DNA from: Rhizorhapis sp036570425
GTDB taxonomy: Bacteria > Pseudomonadota > Alphaproteobacteria > Sphingomonadales > Sphingomonadaceae
Direction: 5' to 3'
DNA length: 64,000 nucleotides
Assembly: GCA_036570425.1 (NCBI GenBank)
Contig: DATCYF010000021.1
Coordinates: 62,001 to 126,000, forward strand
Shown in pieces: positions 16,527 through 25,300 of this stretch. Both the position numbers and the translations under genes were made by a program. Numbering within the stretch: position 1 is the first letter of the stretch; every line of letters starts with the position of its first letter. The notes under the pieces are model-generated. The model saw only the letters and a program-made list of their open reading frames with translations. It searched no databases and had not been told where the DNA came from.

Positions 16527-17212
16527 TGGGCAAGATTGATCGGCTAACGCCGGAAGAACATGCGGAAGTCACCGCAGCCGTAAGCGAAGCGGAAAAGACG
16601 ACTGATGGGGAAATCGTCACGATCGTTAGCGGCCGATCGGACAACTACCACGATGTGGGGTTGCACTGGGCAATAGCGGCAAGTTTCCTGGGCCTTTCTG
16701 CAGTAGCGATGTTTCCGGCATGGTTCATGGAGTGGTTGCACGTTCTGCTCGGTGGCGGATGGGAACGGGAATTGCCGGCGGGGCTGACGCTCACATTCCT
16801 GGTGGGATGGATGATCTTGCTGTTTCTGGCGGTGCGCTACCTGCTTGCTATCATGCCGCTCCGAATGGCGCTTACTCCCAAAAGGACCAAGGCTCGCCGC
16901 GTCCGGCGCAGAGCGCTGGTATATTTCCAGGTAGGCGCCGAACGGCGAACCATGGGCCGGACAGGAATACTCATCTATCTCTCGCTCGATGAGCATCGCG
17001 CCGAAATTGTTGCCGATGAGGCAATTGCCCTCAAAGTTGCTCCTGAAGTGTGGGGCGAAGCTATGGCCGCATTGATCGACCATGTCCGCAAAGGCCATCC
17101 GGGCAAAGGCATGGCGGAAGCAGTGCGTCAGGTCGGCGCGCTTCTGACTGAACATTTTCCGAAAAGTGATGATAATCCCAATGAATTGCCCGACAGGCTG
17201 ATCGAATTGTAA
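16526..17212 (+). CDS. Second TPM-domain membrane protein
   Basis: A 228-residue protein with an N-terminal segment KIDRLTPEEHAEVTAAVSEAEKTTDGEIVTIV typical of TPM proteins, then two or three membrane helices (about 50-70 and 90-112) and the rest of the domain (GRTGILIYLSLDEHRAEIVADEAIALKV) after the membrane region. There is no signal peptide, so topology differs from the preceding protein. It starts at an ATG sharing one base with the previous TGA; GGGAGG lies 6 nt upstream. It completes the lemA-TPM-TPM operon. Confidence 0.87.
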   Translation: MGKIDRLTPEEHAEVTAAVSEAEKTTDGEIVTIVSGRSDNYHDVGLHWAIAASFLGLSAVAMFPAWFMEWLHVLLGGGWERELPAGLTLTFLVGWMILLFLAVRYLLAIMPLRMALTPKRTKARRVRRRALVYFQVGAERRTMGRTGILIYLSLDEHRAEIVADEAIALKVAPEVWGEAMAALIDHVRKGHPGKGMAEAVRQVGALLTEHFPKSDDNPNELPDRLIEL

Positions 17213-17279
17213 ATACCGCTTTCCCTCTCAAGCCCTCTCCCACCCGACCCGGACCTCGCCCGGCAAGAACGGATTTTCT

Positions 17280-17807
17280 ATGACTGGCAAGATCGAAACG
17301 ATGTGGGAGGGCCGCTTCATCACGGTCAAGCGCGAAGGAACATGGGAATATGTTTCGCGCAGCCGGGGCATTGAGGCCGCTGTGATTCTGGCCATCGATG
17401 AGGACAGTGATGGCCGATATATCCTGCTTGTCGCACAATATCGCGTCCCATTGAAAGCCCAGTGCCTGGAGTTGCCGGCTGGCCTGATCGGTGACGAACG
17501 GGAGGATGAAAATCCCGCCGACGCCGCCGCGCGCGAACTTGAAGAGGAAACCGGCTATCGTGCGGCAATCATGGAAAATCTGGGCCGCTTCTACAGTTCG
17601 CCGGGAATGGTGTCCGAAAGCTTTACCCTGTTCAAGGCAACGAACCTCACGAAAACCGGCCCAGGCGGTGGAACGCCCGACGAAAATATCGCGGTGCATC
17701 GCGTACCGCTGGAAAATATATCGGATTATATAGACGCCCGCCGTGGCGAGGGCATGGCGCTGGACGTCAAATTACTCCTGATTCTGGCGTGTTCTTTCTT
17801 GCGGTAA
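17280..17807 (+). CDS. NUDIX hydrolase, ADP-ribose pyrophosphatase-like
   Basis: A 175-residue NUDIX enzyme that probably cleaves ADP-ribose or another nucleoside diphosphate sugar. The NUDIX box is exact: Gly71, Glu77, then Arg85-Glu86-Leu87, Glu89-Glu90 and Gly92. The upstream LELPAGLI and the downstream FYSSPGMVSESFTLFKA segment resemble the ADP-ribose pyrophosphatase subgroup. Substrate assignment is inference. It starts at ATG 17280, 68 bases after the TPM operon. Confidence 0.88.
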   Translation: MTGKIETMWEGRFITVKREGTWEYVSRSRGIEAAVILAIDEDSDGRYILLVAQYRVPLKAQCLELPAGLIGDEREDENPADAAARELEEETGYRAAIMENLGRFYSSPGMVSESFTLFKATNLTKTGPGGGTPDENIAVHRVPLENISDYIDARRGEGMALDVKLLLILACSFLR

Positions 17808-17932
17808 TATGGCTGGCGTATCACAATAGCAGGAACGCAGGCCTGCTCCCTATTCTTGCTATTATGGATAATTGCGCTTTCAGATCATAAATGTACTCAC
17901 ATCAGCGGAAAAAAAGTCTTAAGAGCAATGCT

Positions 17933-18928
17933 ATGGTCATTGTCGAACTTGCGGCCGAGGAATTATGCCACGGCACGCTCGCCACTGTCTTTGCCAACGG
18001 CGCCGCAGCGGCAGTTGTGCGTTGCAACGATGAAGTTCGCCGTCTTTGGGCACAGCTTCTGGAAAACCCGCAGGAACAATTACCTTGGGAAGCGCCCCTG
18101 ATCGACATTGCGCGCAATTATCACGGCCATGGGGATATCACTGCCAGTCTGGGCGACGTTTATTATTTTCAGCCGGGACATCACAGCTACATTGCACGGA
18201 AGATCGAACTCGCCCGTGCGGCAGAGGATGGTTCGCTTGAATCCCGCCCCTCAACATTTATTCAGGGCACTGAGCGATTCATACCCGATCCGCAGACCCT
18301 TTCTGAATGCTGGCGCCTTGCTGATCGGATCATGCTAGCGCTTACACCGAAGGATAAGTCCCTGCAGGACTGCAAGATCGCGGTCCAGCGCCTGAAATAT
18401 CAAAGGAGCAGTGGCGACTTCGATCGCTTGGCGGCCATGACTGGCAACGCGCTGGGCCGTTGGGGCCGATTGGGAGCCGCGATCGACGTCTGCCGAAGCA
18501 AGACGGCTGGGCCCTTCCGCCGCAAAGGTCTGTCGGACTTGATGGCAGGGCTGATGCTTGTACCGCTATTCCGCCGTCTGGCCCACTGGATTAATAGTCT
18601 GTTCGCGCGTTCCGACCATCACCTGCAGATAGATCGAGGCGAACGCATCTTTGAAGCGCCTCATTATGATCTGCGCTATTTCAGCGGCTTGTGCGGCTCC
18701 CGTCAGAATGTTCGTACCGAAATCTATGCCGAGGGATCATGGATGGAGCTTCCCATCGGGCTCGATTCGATTACGATCATTCCCGGAACACTGGCGCAGA
18801 GAGCCTTCGGCCTTCAGCCGACGCTTCATCGCGTCCTGCACCGCAATGATGATGAGTACATTGAGAAAGACGCCATTATCGACGATCCCCGGCTGCGGAA
18901 CGTGACCCTGCTTATCGGTGCGCGATGA
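17933..18928 (+). CDS. Uncharacterised protein with 2-oxoglutarate/Fe(II) oxygenase-like triad
   Basis: A 331-residue soluble protein that I do not recognise by family. The last quarter looks like the jelly-roll core of Fe(II)/2-oxoglutarate oxygenases: an HxD pair (His244, Asp246 in APHYDLRYF) is followed 53 residues later by His299 in PTLHRVLHRND, and the middle TEIYAEGSWMELPIGLDSITII resembles the equivalent segment of isopenicillin-N-synthase-like enzymes. The N-terminal part has no clear motif. The start is uncertain: ATG 17933 or an in-frame ATG at 17891, neither with a good ribosome site. Its last 17 bases overlap the convergent CAP-domain gene. Confidence 0.55.
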   Translation: MVIVELAAEELCHGTLATVFANGAAAAVVRCNDEVRRLWAQLLENPQEQLPWEAPLIDIARNYHGHGDITASLGDVYYFQPGHHSYIARKIELARAAEDGSLESRPSTFIQGTERFIPDPQTLSECWRLADRIMLALTPKDKSLQDCKIAVQRLKYQRSSGDFDRLAAMTGNALGRWGRLGAAIDVCRSKTAGPFRRKGLSDLMAGLMLVPLFRRLAHWINSLFARSDHHLQIDRGERIFEAPHYDLRYFSGLCGSRQNVRTEIYAEGSWMELPIGLDSITIIPGTLAQRAFGLQPTLHRVLHRNDDEYIEKDAIIDDPRLRNVTLLIGAR

Positions 18929-19526
18929 TCGGAGAGGTCGGCTCATCGCCGCCCAGCGGATCGCGCCCATAGACGTTCCCGGGCGTCGTATAGCGACACA
19001 CCAGATATTCATCGGATTGGCTGACAGCGATGGCGCAACCTACATCAGTGGTGCTGTGCCAGATGATCTGGGTATAATGACCCACATCGCTCCATCGGCC
19101 CGTGGTGCTGAATTTTGGCAAGGCAGCGCGACGAAAATATCGCTTCTCGTCTGTCCAGCTACGCACCATTTCCGCATAGCTGAAATAGCCCGTCGACCCC
19201 ATCCACAGGTTTTCGCCCTGCGGCGTGGCGCCGCGCGGTTCCTTGCTGTGCTGGAACCTGCGGGTGCGCGCCAGTTCAGAGGCGTAGCGTAGCGCGTCGG
19301 CGGCAAGGCCCTCATTCCAGCGAAGCGGCTGCTGACCAGCTTCACGGCGGGCAGCATTATGGGCCCGGAGCATGACCGAGCGGAACAGCGCAGGGTCGCG
19401 CTCCTGCCGGTCTTCAGGAGCGACTGACCAGTAGACGGGCGGACGAGACGTCGAACTCGCGAACGCCACGCCTGACCATCCGCCGGCGAGAACAAGCAGA
19501 AAAGGCAGCGCGGCCTTGTTCAACAT
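18912..19526 (-). CDS. Secreted CAP-domain (SCP-like) protein
   Basis: A 204-residue exported protein. It starts MLNKAALPFLLVLAGGWSG (signal peptide to about residue 24, AFA), then a CAP domain: MLRAHNAARREAGQQPLRWN, the GENLW segment, and HYTQIIWHSTTDVGCAIA, with the His and Glu residues that line the CAP cavity. The C-terminal YLVCRYTTPGNVYG matches the family end. GGGGGA is 8 nt before the ATG at 19526; an ATG 11 codons earlier lacks one. Bacterial CAP proteins bind lipids or act outside the cell; the role here is unknown. It is divergent from hemW. Confidence 0.87.
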   Translation of the reverse strand: MLNKAALPFLLVLAGGWSGVAFASSTSRPPVYWSVAPEDRQERDPALFRSVMLRAHNAARREAGQQPLRWNEGLAADALRYASELARTRRFQHSKEPRGATPQGENLWMGSTGYFSYAEMVRSWTDEKRYFRRAALPKFSTTGRWSDVGHYTQIIWHSTTDVGCAIAVSQSDEYLVCRYTTPGNVYGRDPLGGDEPTSPIIAHR

Positions 19527-19570
19527 TAGTGGCTTCCCCCTTGCAGGCTTTGCGTCCATAGGGACCCCTT

Positions 19571-20737
19571 ATGAGCGGCGTTCATATTAACCACTCCCTA
19601 ACGGAGCCGCTGGCGCTCTATATTCATTGGCCTTTTTGCGTTTCCAAATGTCCTTATTGCGATTTCAACAGCCATGTGCGCGAGGCTGTGGACCAGCAGC
19701 AATGGCGGGACGCGCTACTCGCGGACATGGCGCATGAGGCGGGGCTGGCCAATGGGCGGCCACTGTCGTCGATCTTCTTCGGCGGCGGTACGCCTTCGCT
19801 CATGCCGCCTGAAACCGTAGAGGCGCTTCTCCAGGCGGCCGAGGGGCATTGGGGCTTTGGCAATGATGTCGAAATCACACTGGAAGCCAATCCCTCCTCG
19901 GTAGAGGCGGCGCGATTCGCAGATCTCGCATCTGCGGGCGTGAACCGCGTGTCCCTGGGTTTGCAGGCACTCGACGATACAGCGCTGCGCTTTATGGGCC
20001 GGGCGCATGACGTAAAGGAAGGATTGGCTGCGCTGAAAACGGCTCAGAATGCTTTCAAACGGGTCAGCTTCGATCTGATCTATGCCAGGCCGGAGCAAAG
20101 CGAGGCAGGATGGCAAGCGGAGTTGGAGCACGCGCTGTCCTTTGGCACGTCACATCTCTCGCTCTATCAACTCACGATTGAGCCGGGCACCCGGTTCGAC
20201 ACGCTGGTGCGCAAGGGCGAATTCACGCCCGCCGATCCGGACCATGCCGCCAATCTGTTCGAGATGACTCGCGCAATGACGGCTGCGGCTGGCATTCCGG
20301 CTTATGAGATCAGCAACCACGCCCGGCCGGGTGAGGAGAGCCGCCATAATCTGATATATTGGCGCTATCAGGACTATCTGGGCATCGGTCCCGGAGCGCA
20401 CGGCCGGCGGTTGGGCAGGGCAAGCTTCCGACGCAAAAAGCCGGAAAACTGGCTTTCCGCCCTAACGCGTAACGGACATGGGATGGAGAGCGAAACCGCA
20501 CTATCGCCGCAGGACAAAGCCACTGAAGCGTTGTTGATGGGACTGCGGCTGGAGGAAGGCGTCGATCTGGCGCGGATTTCCAGCCTTTCAGGAGTTGCCA
20601 CCGATGCCTTGGTGGATAGCGCAGCGGTGGAGAGGCTCTCCGCTCTTGGCCTCATAACATGCGAAGGTGGCCGATTGGGCGTTCTGCCTCCGGGCATGTT
20701 ACTGCTCGACGCTATTTTGCCCGAAATCGTGGCCTAA
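19571..20737 (+). CDS. hemW: Radical SAM heme chaperone HemW
   Basis: HemW-type radical SAM protein, related to HemN but regarded as a heme chaperone for respiratory proteins. It has 388 residues. The cluster ligands are Cys23, Cys27 and Cys30 (FCVSKCPYCDFNSH); HemN has one more Cys at the next position, replaced here by Phe, which supports HemW. Other motifs are FFGGGTPSLM, EANPSS, GVNRVSLGLQALDD and the C-terminal HemN domain with IGPGAHGR. It converges on the HerA-like ATPase gene with a 22-base gap. Confidence 0.92.
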   Translation: MSGVHINHSLTEPLALYIHWPFCVSKCPYCDFNSHVREAVDQQQWRDALLADMAHEAGLANGRPLSSIFFGGGTPSLMPPETVEALLQAAEGHWGFGNDVEITLEANPSSVEAARFADLASAGVNRVSLGLQALDDTALRFMGRAHDVKEGLAALKTAQNAFKRVSFDLIYARPEQSEAGWQAELEHALSFGTSHLSLYQLTIEPGTRFDTLVRKGEFTPADPDHAANLFEMTRAMTAAAGIPAYEISNHARPGEESRHNLIYWRYQDYLGIGPGAHGRRLGRASFRRKKPENWLSALTRNGHGMESETALSPQDKATEALLMGLRLEEGVDLARISSLSGVATDALVDSAAVERLSALGLITCEGGRLGVLPPGMLLLDAILPEIVA

Positions 20738-20759
20738 CGCAGGTAGAGTAAGGCCCCTG

Positions 20760-22232
20760 CTACCCCGCCTCCGTCAGTTCTGCTGCCGCTGTCGACATGC
20801 CAAGGCGCGGCAGGGCGATGGAGCGTTTTCCAGCGAAGTCAATGCGGGTGACGATCATCCCCTGCCCTTCGATATAGGCAAGCAGACGCCGCACCCGCCC
20901 CGGCGAGCGCGTGCCGTAAACTTCAGCCAGCGCATCGTCGGACGGGCAAGGCCGTCCTTCCAGCGCCGCATGGGCGATGAGCAGGAAGGGCGCAAGCATG
21001 TCCTCCGGCAGTTCCCCGGCAATCGCGAGAACAGGTGGAAGCCGTGCATCATCCCGGTCGAAAAAACCGGCCTTGGCCATCGCAAGGCGGCGACGGAATT
21101 CCGGGAGATCACAGGCCGGGCTGGTCAGACGATGCATGCGGCAGCGGACCTGAAAATCCTGAAACAGCACAGCGACGGGGCGATAGCTGCTGTCGGGATC
21201 GTCCACCATTTCCCTTAGCACAGTGATAACGATCTCCTCCCGCTCATCGGCGGCCGGTGGGGGCGGGCCCGTCAATTCGGTAGCTGGCTGGCTGAGATCC
21301 GGCCCGGCGATGGTGCGGATGAGGTCGTCGGCCGTGATGGTGACTGGCTTCGGTTCAGGCGGCGGAGGCGGCTCATTGGCAGAGGGGGCGAAGAGCAGGC
21401 TTTCCATGTCCTGCGGCTCGCCGGATGGCAAGGGAAGCAGCGCATGCCCCCCGCTGCGCGCTGCCGTTTCGACCGGACCGATCTTCACCGCGACGGGACG
21501 TCTTGCGATGGCCGGGCCAAGCGCCAGGAAGCGCCCGCGCTCCAGGTCGCGAATGGCTTCCGCCTGCCGCCGCTCCATGCCGAGCAAGTCGGCGGCGCGA
21601 GCCATGTCGATGTCGAGGAAAGTGCGGCCCATCAGGAAATTGGACGCTTCGGCCGCGACATTCTTGGCGAGCTTGGCCAGTCTTTGCGTAGCGATGACCC
21701 CTGCAAGCCCGCGCTTGCGGCCCCGGCACATCAGGTTCGTCATCGCTCCAAGCGAAGCACGGCGCGCCTCGTCCGATACTTCGCCCGCCGCCACGGGTGC
21801 AAACATCTGCGCCTCGTCAACGACGACGAGCGCGGGATACCAGTGATCGCGTGGCGCGTCGAAGAGCGCGGAAAGGAAGGTGGCGGCGCAGCGCATCTGC
21901 GCTTCCAGTTCAAGCGATTCAAGGTTCAGGACCACGGAGGCGCGATGTTCGCGAATGCGCGAGGCGATCCGCGCGATCTCCCGCTCGTTATAATCGGCGG
22001 CCTCGACGACGGAATGTCCGAACACTTCAGCAAGGGTGACGAAATCGCCCTCCGGGTCGATCACCACTTGCTGCACCAGCTTGGCGCTACCCTCCAGCAG
22101 GCGGCGCAGCAGATGCGACTTTCCCGACCCCGAATTGCCCTGCACGAGCAAACGCGTGGCCAGCAGTTCCTCTATATCGATGAGCACAGGCTTCCCTGCG
22201 CCATCCATCCCCATTTCGATTCTGACAGTCAC
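20760..22232 (-). CDS. HerA-like (DUF87) ATP-binding protein
   Basis: A 490-residue P-loop ATPase of the HerA/FtsK side of the ASCE group. Walker A is GNSGSGKS near residue 30, Walker B is ALVVVDEAQMF, and RGRKRGLAGVIATQRLAKLAKNV is a sensor region typical of DUF87 proteins. A Pro-rich linker follows near residue 290, then an alpha-helical C-terminal domain of unknown function. No NurA-like nuclease is adjacent, so a DNA-end-processing role is not supported by context. The start is GTG 22232; the open frame extends 12 codons upstream to a TTG. It is probably a single-gene unit. Confidence 0.8.
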   Translation of the reverse strand: MTVRIEMGMDGAGKPVLIDIEELLATRLLVQGNSGSGKSHLLRRLLEGSAKLVQQVVIDPEGDFVTLAEVFGHSVVEAADYNEREIARIASRIREHRASVVLNLESLELEAQMRCAATFLSALFDAPRDHWYPALVVVDEAQMFAPVAAGEVSDEARRASLGAMTNLMCRGRKRGLAGVIATQRLAKLAKNVAAEASNFLMGRTFLDIDMARAADLLGMERRQAEAIRDLERGRFLALGPAIARRPVAVKIGPVETAARSGGHALLPLPSGEPQDMESLLFAPSANEPPPPPEPKPVTITADDLIRTIAGPDLSQPATELTGPPPPAADEREEIVITVLREMVDDPDSSYRPVAVLFQDFQVRCRMHRLTSPACDLPEFRRRLAMAKAGFFDRDDARLPPVLAIAGELPEDMLAPFLLIAHAALEGRPCPSDDALAEVYGTRSPGRVRRLLAYIEGQGMIVTRIDFAGKRSIALPRLGMSTAAAELTEAG

Positions 22233-22566
22233 GGCCCGTCTTTGGACGATGAGGCATGCAAGCGGCAAGCGGTTATACGCAATGGCTTCGGATATGAGGC
22301 GACTTCGCCGACGAACCTGTTGTTGGATTTGCAGCTTGACATAATTGACACTGAGGAGCGTTGAAATTGAACGAGAAAAATGGGGCTCTGTTGGATTTTT
22401 TTAATCCTACAACATGATGGACAATAGGAAAGAGCCGAAGCGGCCATAGCGCAGGGGCAAGACTGTAGGAAAGGACTGATTTTGGGGACCTCCGGCTGGA
22501 GAGGGTTATGCCTGTCTAAGGGGGTGAAACCCCTCTCCCGCTGCGGCCAGATTCGGCTTTGTCTTT
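22233..22566. other. AT-richer intergenic region with two hairpins
   Basis: Region between two minus-strand genes, so it holds the end of the AidB-like transcript and the promoter of the ATPase gene. A 5-bp AGGGG/CCCCT hairpin at 22519-22534 and a T-rich inverted repeat at 22390-22413 (GGATT/AATCC flanked by GTTG/CAAC) could stop transcription. A 72-codon frame on the minus strand (22229-22447) has no ribosome site or motif and was not called. Confidence 0.4.
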
Positions 22567-24231
22567 CTAAATCCCGCTGTCCTGAAGGGCACCCGTTTGT
22601 CGGGCAAGGATAGCCGCTATATCCGCCGTCTCTGGCAATATGCCGAAACTGCGGCCTCCCTCACCGTTCAGCCGGGTGGCGCAGAAGGCGTCCGCGACCG
22701 CCGCCGGGCTGTGCCGGACAAGGAGAGCGCCCTGAAACAGGAGAGCCAGCCGCTCTGCTATCGCACGCGCGTCGCTTTCGATCGGTGCGGCTTGCAACCG
22801 GTCGATCAGCGCTCCAGCCGCCCGGTCCAGACGGGCATCGCCGCCACGCGCCAAAGCTATTTCCTCCGCATAGGCGGCGAGCGCTTCGGGTTCGCGGTTG
22901 AGGGTGCGCAGAATGTCGAGGGCGATCACATTGCCCGAGCCTTCCCATATACCGTTCAGGGGCGATTCCCTGAACAGCCGTGGCAGCGGCGATTCCTCGA
23001 TATATCCGCCACCGCCAAGGCATTCCATGCACTCATGCACGAAGGCGGGGCAGCGGCGCGTCAGCCAGTATTTGGCAATGGCGACCGCCAGTCGGGCAAA
23101 GGCCCGGCCCGTTGCGTCTGTCGCGTCGAACGCGCGAGCAACACGCATGACGAGCGCCGCCGCCGCTTCATATTCCACCGCCAGATCGGCAATCACCGCA
23201 CGCATGACCGGCTGATCGATCAGCAACTTCTGGAAAGCGGTGCGGCCGCGCACATGATGAACCGCCTGCGCCAACGCCATGCGCATGATGCCAAGCGTTC
23301 CGGCCGTGGTGCCCAACCTTGTATGATGCACCATGTCGATGATGACGCGGATTCCCCGGCCTTCCTCCCCCATAAGCTCCGCATAAGCGCCATGATATTC
23401 GATCTCGGCCGATGCGTTGGAGCGGTTGCCCAGCTTGTCCTTGAGCCGCATCAGGTGGATGGCGTTGCGCTGCCCATCGGGCGTGATGCGCGGCGCGAGG
23501 AAGCAGGAAAGGCCTTTCTTCGTATAAGCGAGCGTCAGGAAGGCATCGCTCATGGGCGCGGAGCAGAACCATTTATGGCCGGTCAGCCGAAAAGCCCTCC
23601 CGCCGCCTATGGGTTCGGCGCAGGTGGCATTGGCGCGCACATCGCTGCCGCCCTGCTTTTCCGTCATTGCCATGCCTATGGTGACGCCTGCCTTTTCTGC
23701 CAAAGGCCTGAGCGGCGCGTCATAGCGTCCGCCGATCAGCTTTTCGATCCAGGGCCGGGCGACATCCATCTGCGTTCGCAGGGCGGGCACAGAGGCGTAG
23801 GTCATGTTGATGGGGCACATCACGCCTGCCTCAGCCTGAGTGAACAGCGCCAGTAGGGCGGCATGGGCAACATGGCCGCCATTCCCTTCATGTGCCCAGG
23901 CGATGTCGTGGATGCGATGCTCCGTGGCCAGCCTCATCAGCGCGTGATAGGCAGGATGAAAGCGGACTTCGTCGATCCGGCGGCCATGCAAGTCGAATGT
24001 GGCAAGTTCGGGCGGGAAGCGGTTGGCCTCCATCCCCATGTCGAGAACCTCTTCCGTCCCCACAGCTTCGCCCAACGCTCGCAGCGGGGCCTCTATCCAG
24101 CCGCCGCCGTCGCGCTGCGCAGCCTCCCGCAAAGCATTGTCCGTGAGGTAGAGATTATATCCGGCAAATGGACCCGGCTGGTTCGTCACCTCATGAGTGC
24201 GAAGATGAGTCGAGGGAGCGAATATGGGCAT
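22567..24231 (-). CDS. AidB-like acyl-CoA dehydrogenase family protein
   Basis: Flavoprotein of 554 residues, close in size to E. coli AidB (541). It has an N-terminal helical domain, AGVTIGMAMTEKQGGSDVRAN (the AidB-type FAD-binding segment), RLTGHKWFCSAPMSDAFL, the HTRLGTTAGTLGIMRMAL segment, and the C-terminal ECLGGGGYIEESPLPRLFRESPLNGIWEGSGNV block. In E. coli AidB is part of the adaptive response to alkylating agents and binds DNA. The DNA-binding C-terminal part is present in length, but I cannot confirm its function. ada lies about 13 kb away, not adjacent. Confidence 0.87.
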   Translation of the reverse strand: MPIFAPSTHLRTHEVTNQPGPFAGYNLYLTDNALREAAQRDGGGWIEAPLRALGEAVGTEEVLDMGMEANRFPPELATFDLHGRRIDEVRFHPAYHALMRLATEHRIHDIAWAHEGNGGHVAHAALLALFTQAEAGVMCPINMTYASVPALRTQMDVARPWIEKLIGGRYDAPLRPLAEKAGVTIGMAMTEKQGGSDVRANATCAEPIGGGRAFRLTGHKWFCSAPMSDAFLTLAYTKKGLSCFLAPRITPDGQRNAIHLMRLKDKLGNRSNASAEIEYHGAYAELMGEEGRGIRVIIDMVHHTRLGTTAGTLGIMRMALAQAVHHVRGRTAFQKLLIDQPVMRAVIADLAVEYEAAAALVMRVARAFDATDATGRAFARLAVAIAKYWLTRRCPAFVHECMECLGGGGYIEESPLPRLFRESPLNGIWEGSGNVIALDILRTLNREPEALAAYAEEIALARGGDARLDRAAGALIDRLQAAPIESDARAIAERLALLFQGALLVRHSPAAVADAFCATRLNGEGGRSFGILPETADIAAILARQTGALQDSGI

Positions 24232-24342
24232 GGAGAAGCCTCCTGACCGAATTTTGCGAATCTATCCCTGTTTTCGGGAAATGCCAAACCGCTTCCCGGT
24301 TCAGGCATGACGGGTTCCGCTAATTGAGGTAGACCGCTTCCC

Positions 24343-25242
24343 ATGAGCGCAGCACATGCATTGATTGAGGAATGGCGGCGGCATCTGGTCCAGGACCGCC
24401 GCAGGTCATTGCATACCGTGCGCGCTTATATGGCCACGGCGGAGCGGCTGGTCGCTTTCCTTCAGGAGCATCAGGGCGGGGCTGTGACCCGCGATGCGCT
24501 GGCGGCGCTGAATGCCGCGGACCTTCGCGCTTTCCTCGCAAATCGCCGGATGGACGGCATTGGCAACAATTCCACGGCGCGGGAACTGTCAGCCGTTCGC
24601 GGCTTTTTGAAATTCATCGGCGGCGAGGAAGCGCGCGTTCCCGCCGTCAAAGGGCCACGCGTCAAACCGGGCGTTCCCCGGCCCATCTCGCCCGACGAAG
24701 CGGTGGCGCTTGCCGAGGATGTGGCGGAGCAGCGGCGGGAACAGTGGATCGGTGCCCGCGACTGGGCAGTGCTGCTGCTGCTTTATGGCGGCGGATTGCG
24801 CATTGGCGAAGCGCTGGGCCTGACAGGCGAAGTGCTGCCGCTTGGCGAAACGCTGCGCGTCACGGGCAAACGTGGAAAGACGCGCATCGTGCCGCTGCTG
24901 CCGCAGGTGCGCGAGGCCATTGAGGGCTATGTGGCGCTATGTCCCTGGACAATGACAAAGGACGAGCCGCTTTTCCGGGGCGCGCGAGGGGGAGCGCTGT
25001 CGCCTGCCCTCATCCGCCGCGCGGTGCAGGGTGCGCGCGGGCGGCTGGGGCTTTCGGAACGCACGACGCCGCATGCGCTGCGGCATAGTTTTGCGACTCA
25101 TCTGCTAGGACGCGGGGCGGACCTGCGATCGCTGCAGGAGTTGCTTGGCCATGCGAGCCTCAGTTCCACGCAGATCTATACGCAGGTGGACGCCGCCTAT
25201 TTGCTCGACGTGTACCGCAACGCCCATCCAAGGGCGGAATAA
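24343..25242 (+). CDS. xerC: Tyrosine recombinase of the XerC/XerD family
   Basis: Site-specific recombinase that resolves chromosome dimers at dif. It has 299 residues with an N-terminal SAM-like DNA-binding domain and a catalytic domain containing the full set Arg153 (GGGLRIGEAL), Lys176 (TGKRGKT), His244, Arg247 (HALRHSFATHLL), His270 (LLGHASLSSTQIYT) and Tyr279. The lack of integrase-like accessory domains and of att repeats nearby favours a housekeeping Xer. XerC is more likely than XerD from the overall sequence, but this is not certain. Confidence 0.9.
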   Translation: MSAAHALIEEWRRHLVQDRRRSLHTVRAYMATAERLVAFLQEHQGGAVTRDALAALNAADLRAFLANRRMDGIGNNSTARELSAVRGFLKFIGGEEARVPAVKGPRVKPGVPRPISPDEAVALAEDVAEQRREQWIGARDWAVLLLLYGGGLRIGEALGLTGEVLPLGETLRVTGKRGKTRIVPLLPQVREAIEGYVALCPWTMTKDEPLFRGARGGALSPALIRRAVQGARGRLGLSERTTPHALRHSFATHLLGRGADLRSLQELLGHASLSSTQIYTQVDAAYLLDVYRNAHPRAE

Positions 25243-25289
25243 CTGCATCCCGTCGCCATACGCGTGATGGGAATGGCGATGGAATGCAG
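25243..25289. terminator. Inverted repeat between convergent xerC and LpoA-like genes
   Basis: A 17-bp imperfect stem, CTGCATCCCGTCGCCAT with ATGGCGATGGAATGCAG (15 of 17 pair), around a 13-nt loop. It starts directly after the xerC stop and ends 11 bases before the end of the opposing gene, so it could stop both transcripts. No T run follows on either strand. Confidence 0.55.
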
Positions 25290-25300
25290 AATGCCGTCCG

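Noticed and set aside
22229..22447. 72-codon minus-strand frame between the ATPase and AidB-like genes
   Set aside because: It overlaps the ATPase start, has no ribosome site, and lies in sequence that looks regulatory.
22597..23856. 419-codon open frame on the plus strand
   Set aside because: It is a shadow of the AidB-like gene, which has family motifs throughout.
24343..25242. Phage or island integrase with att sites
   Set aside because: The recombinase has Xer size and motifs, and there are no tRNA gene, direct repeats or cargo genes around it.
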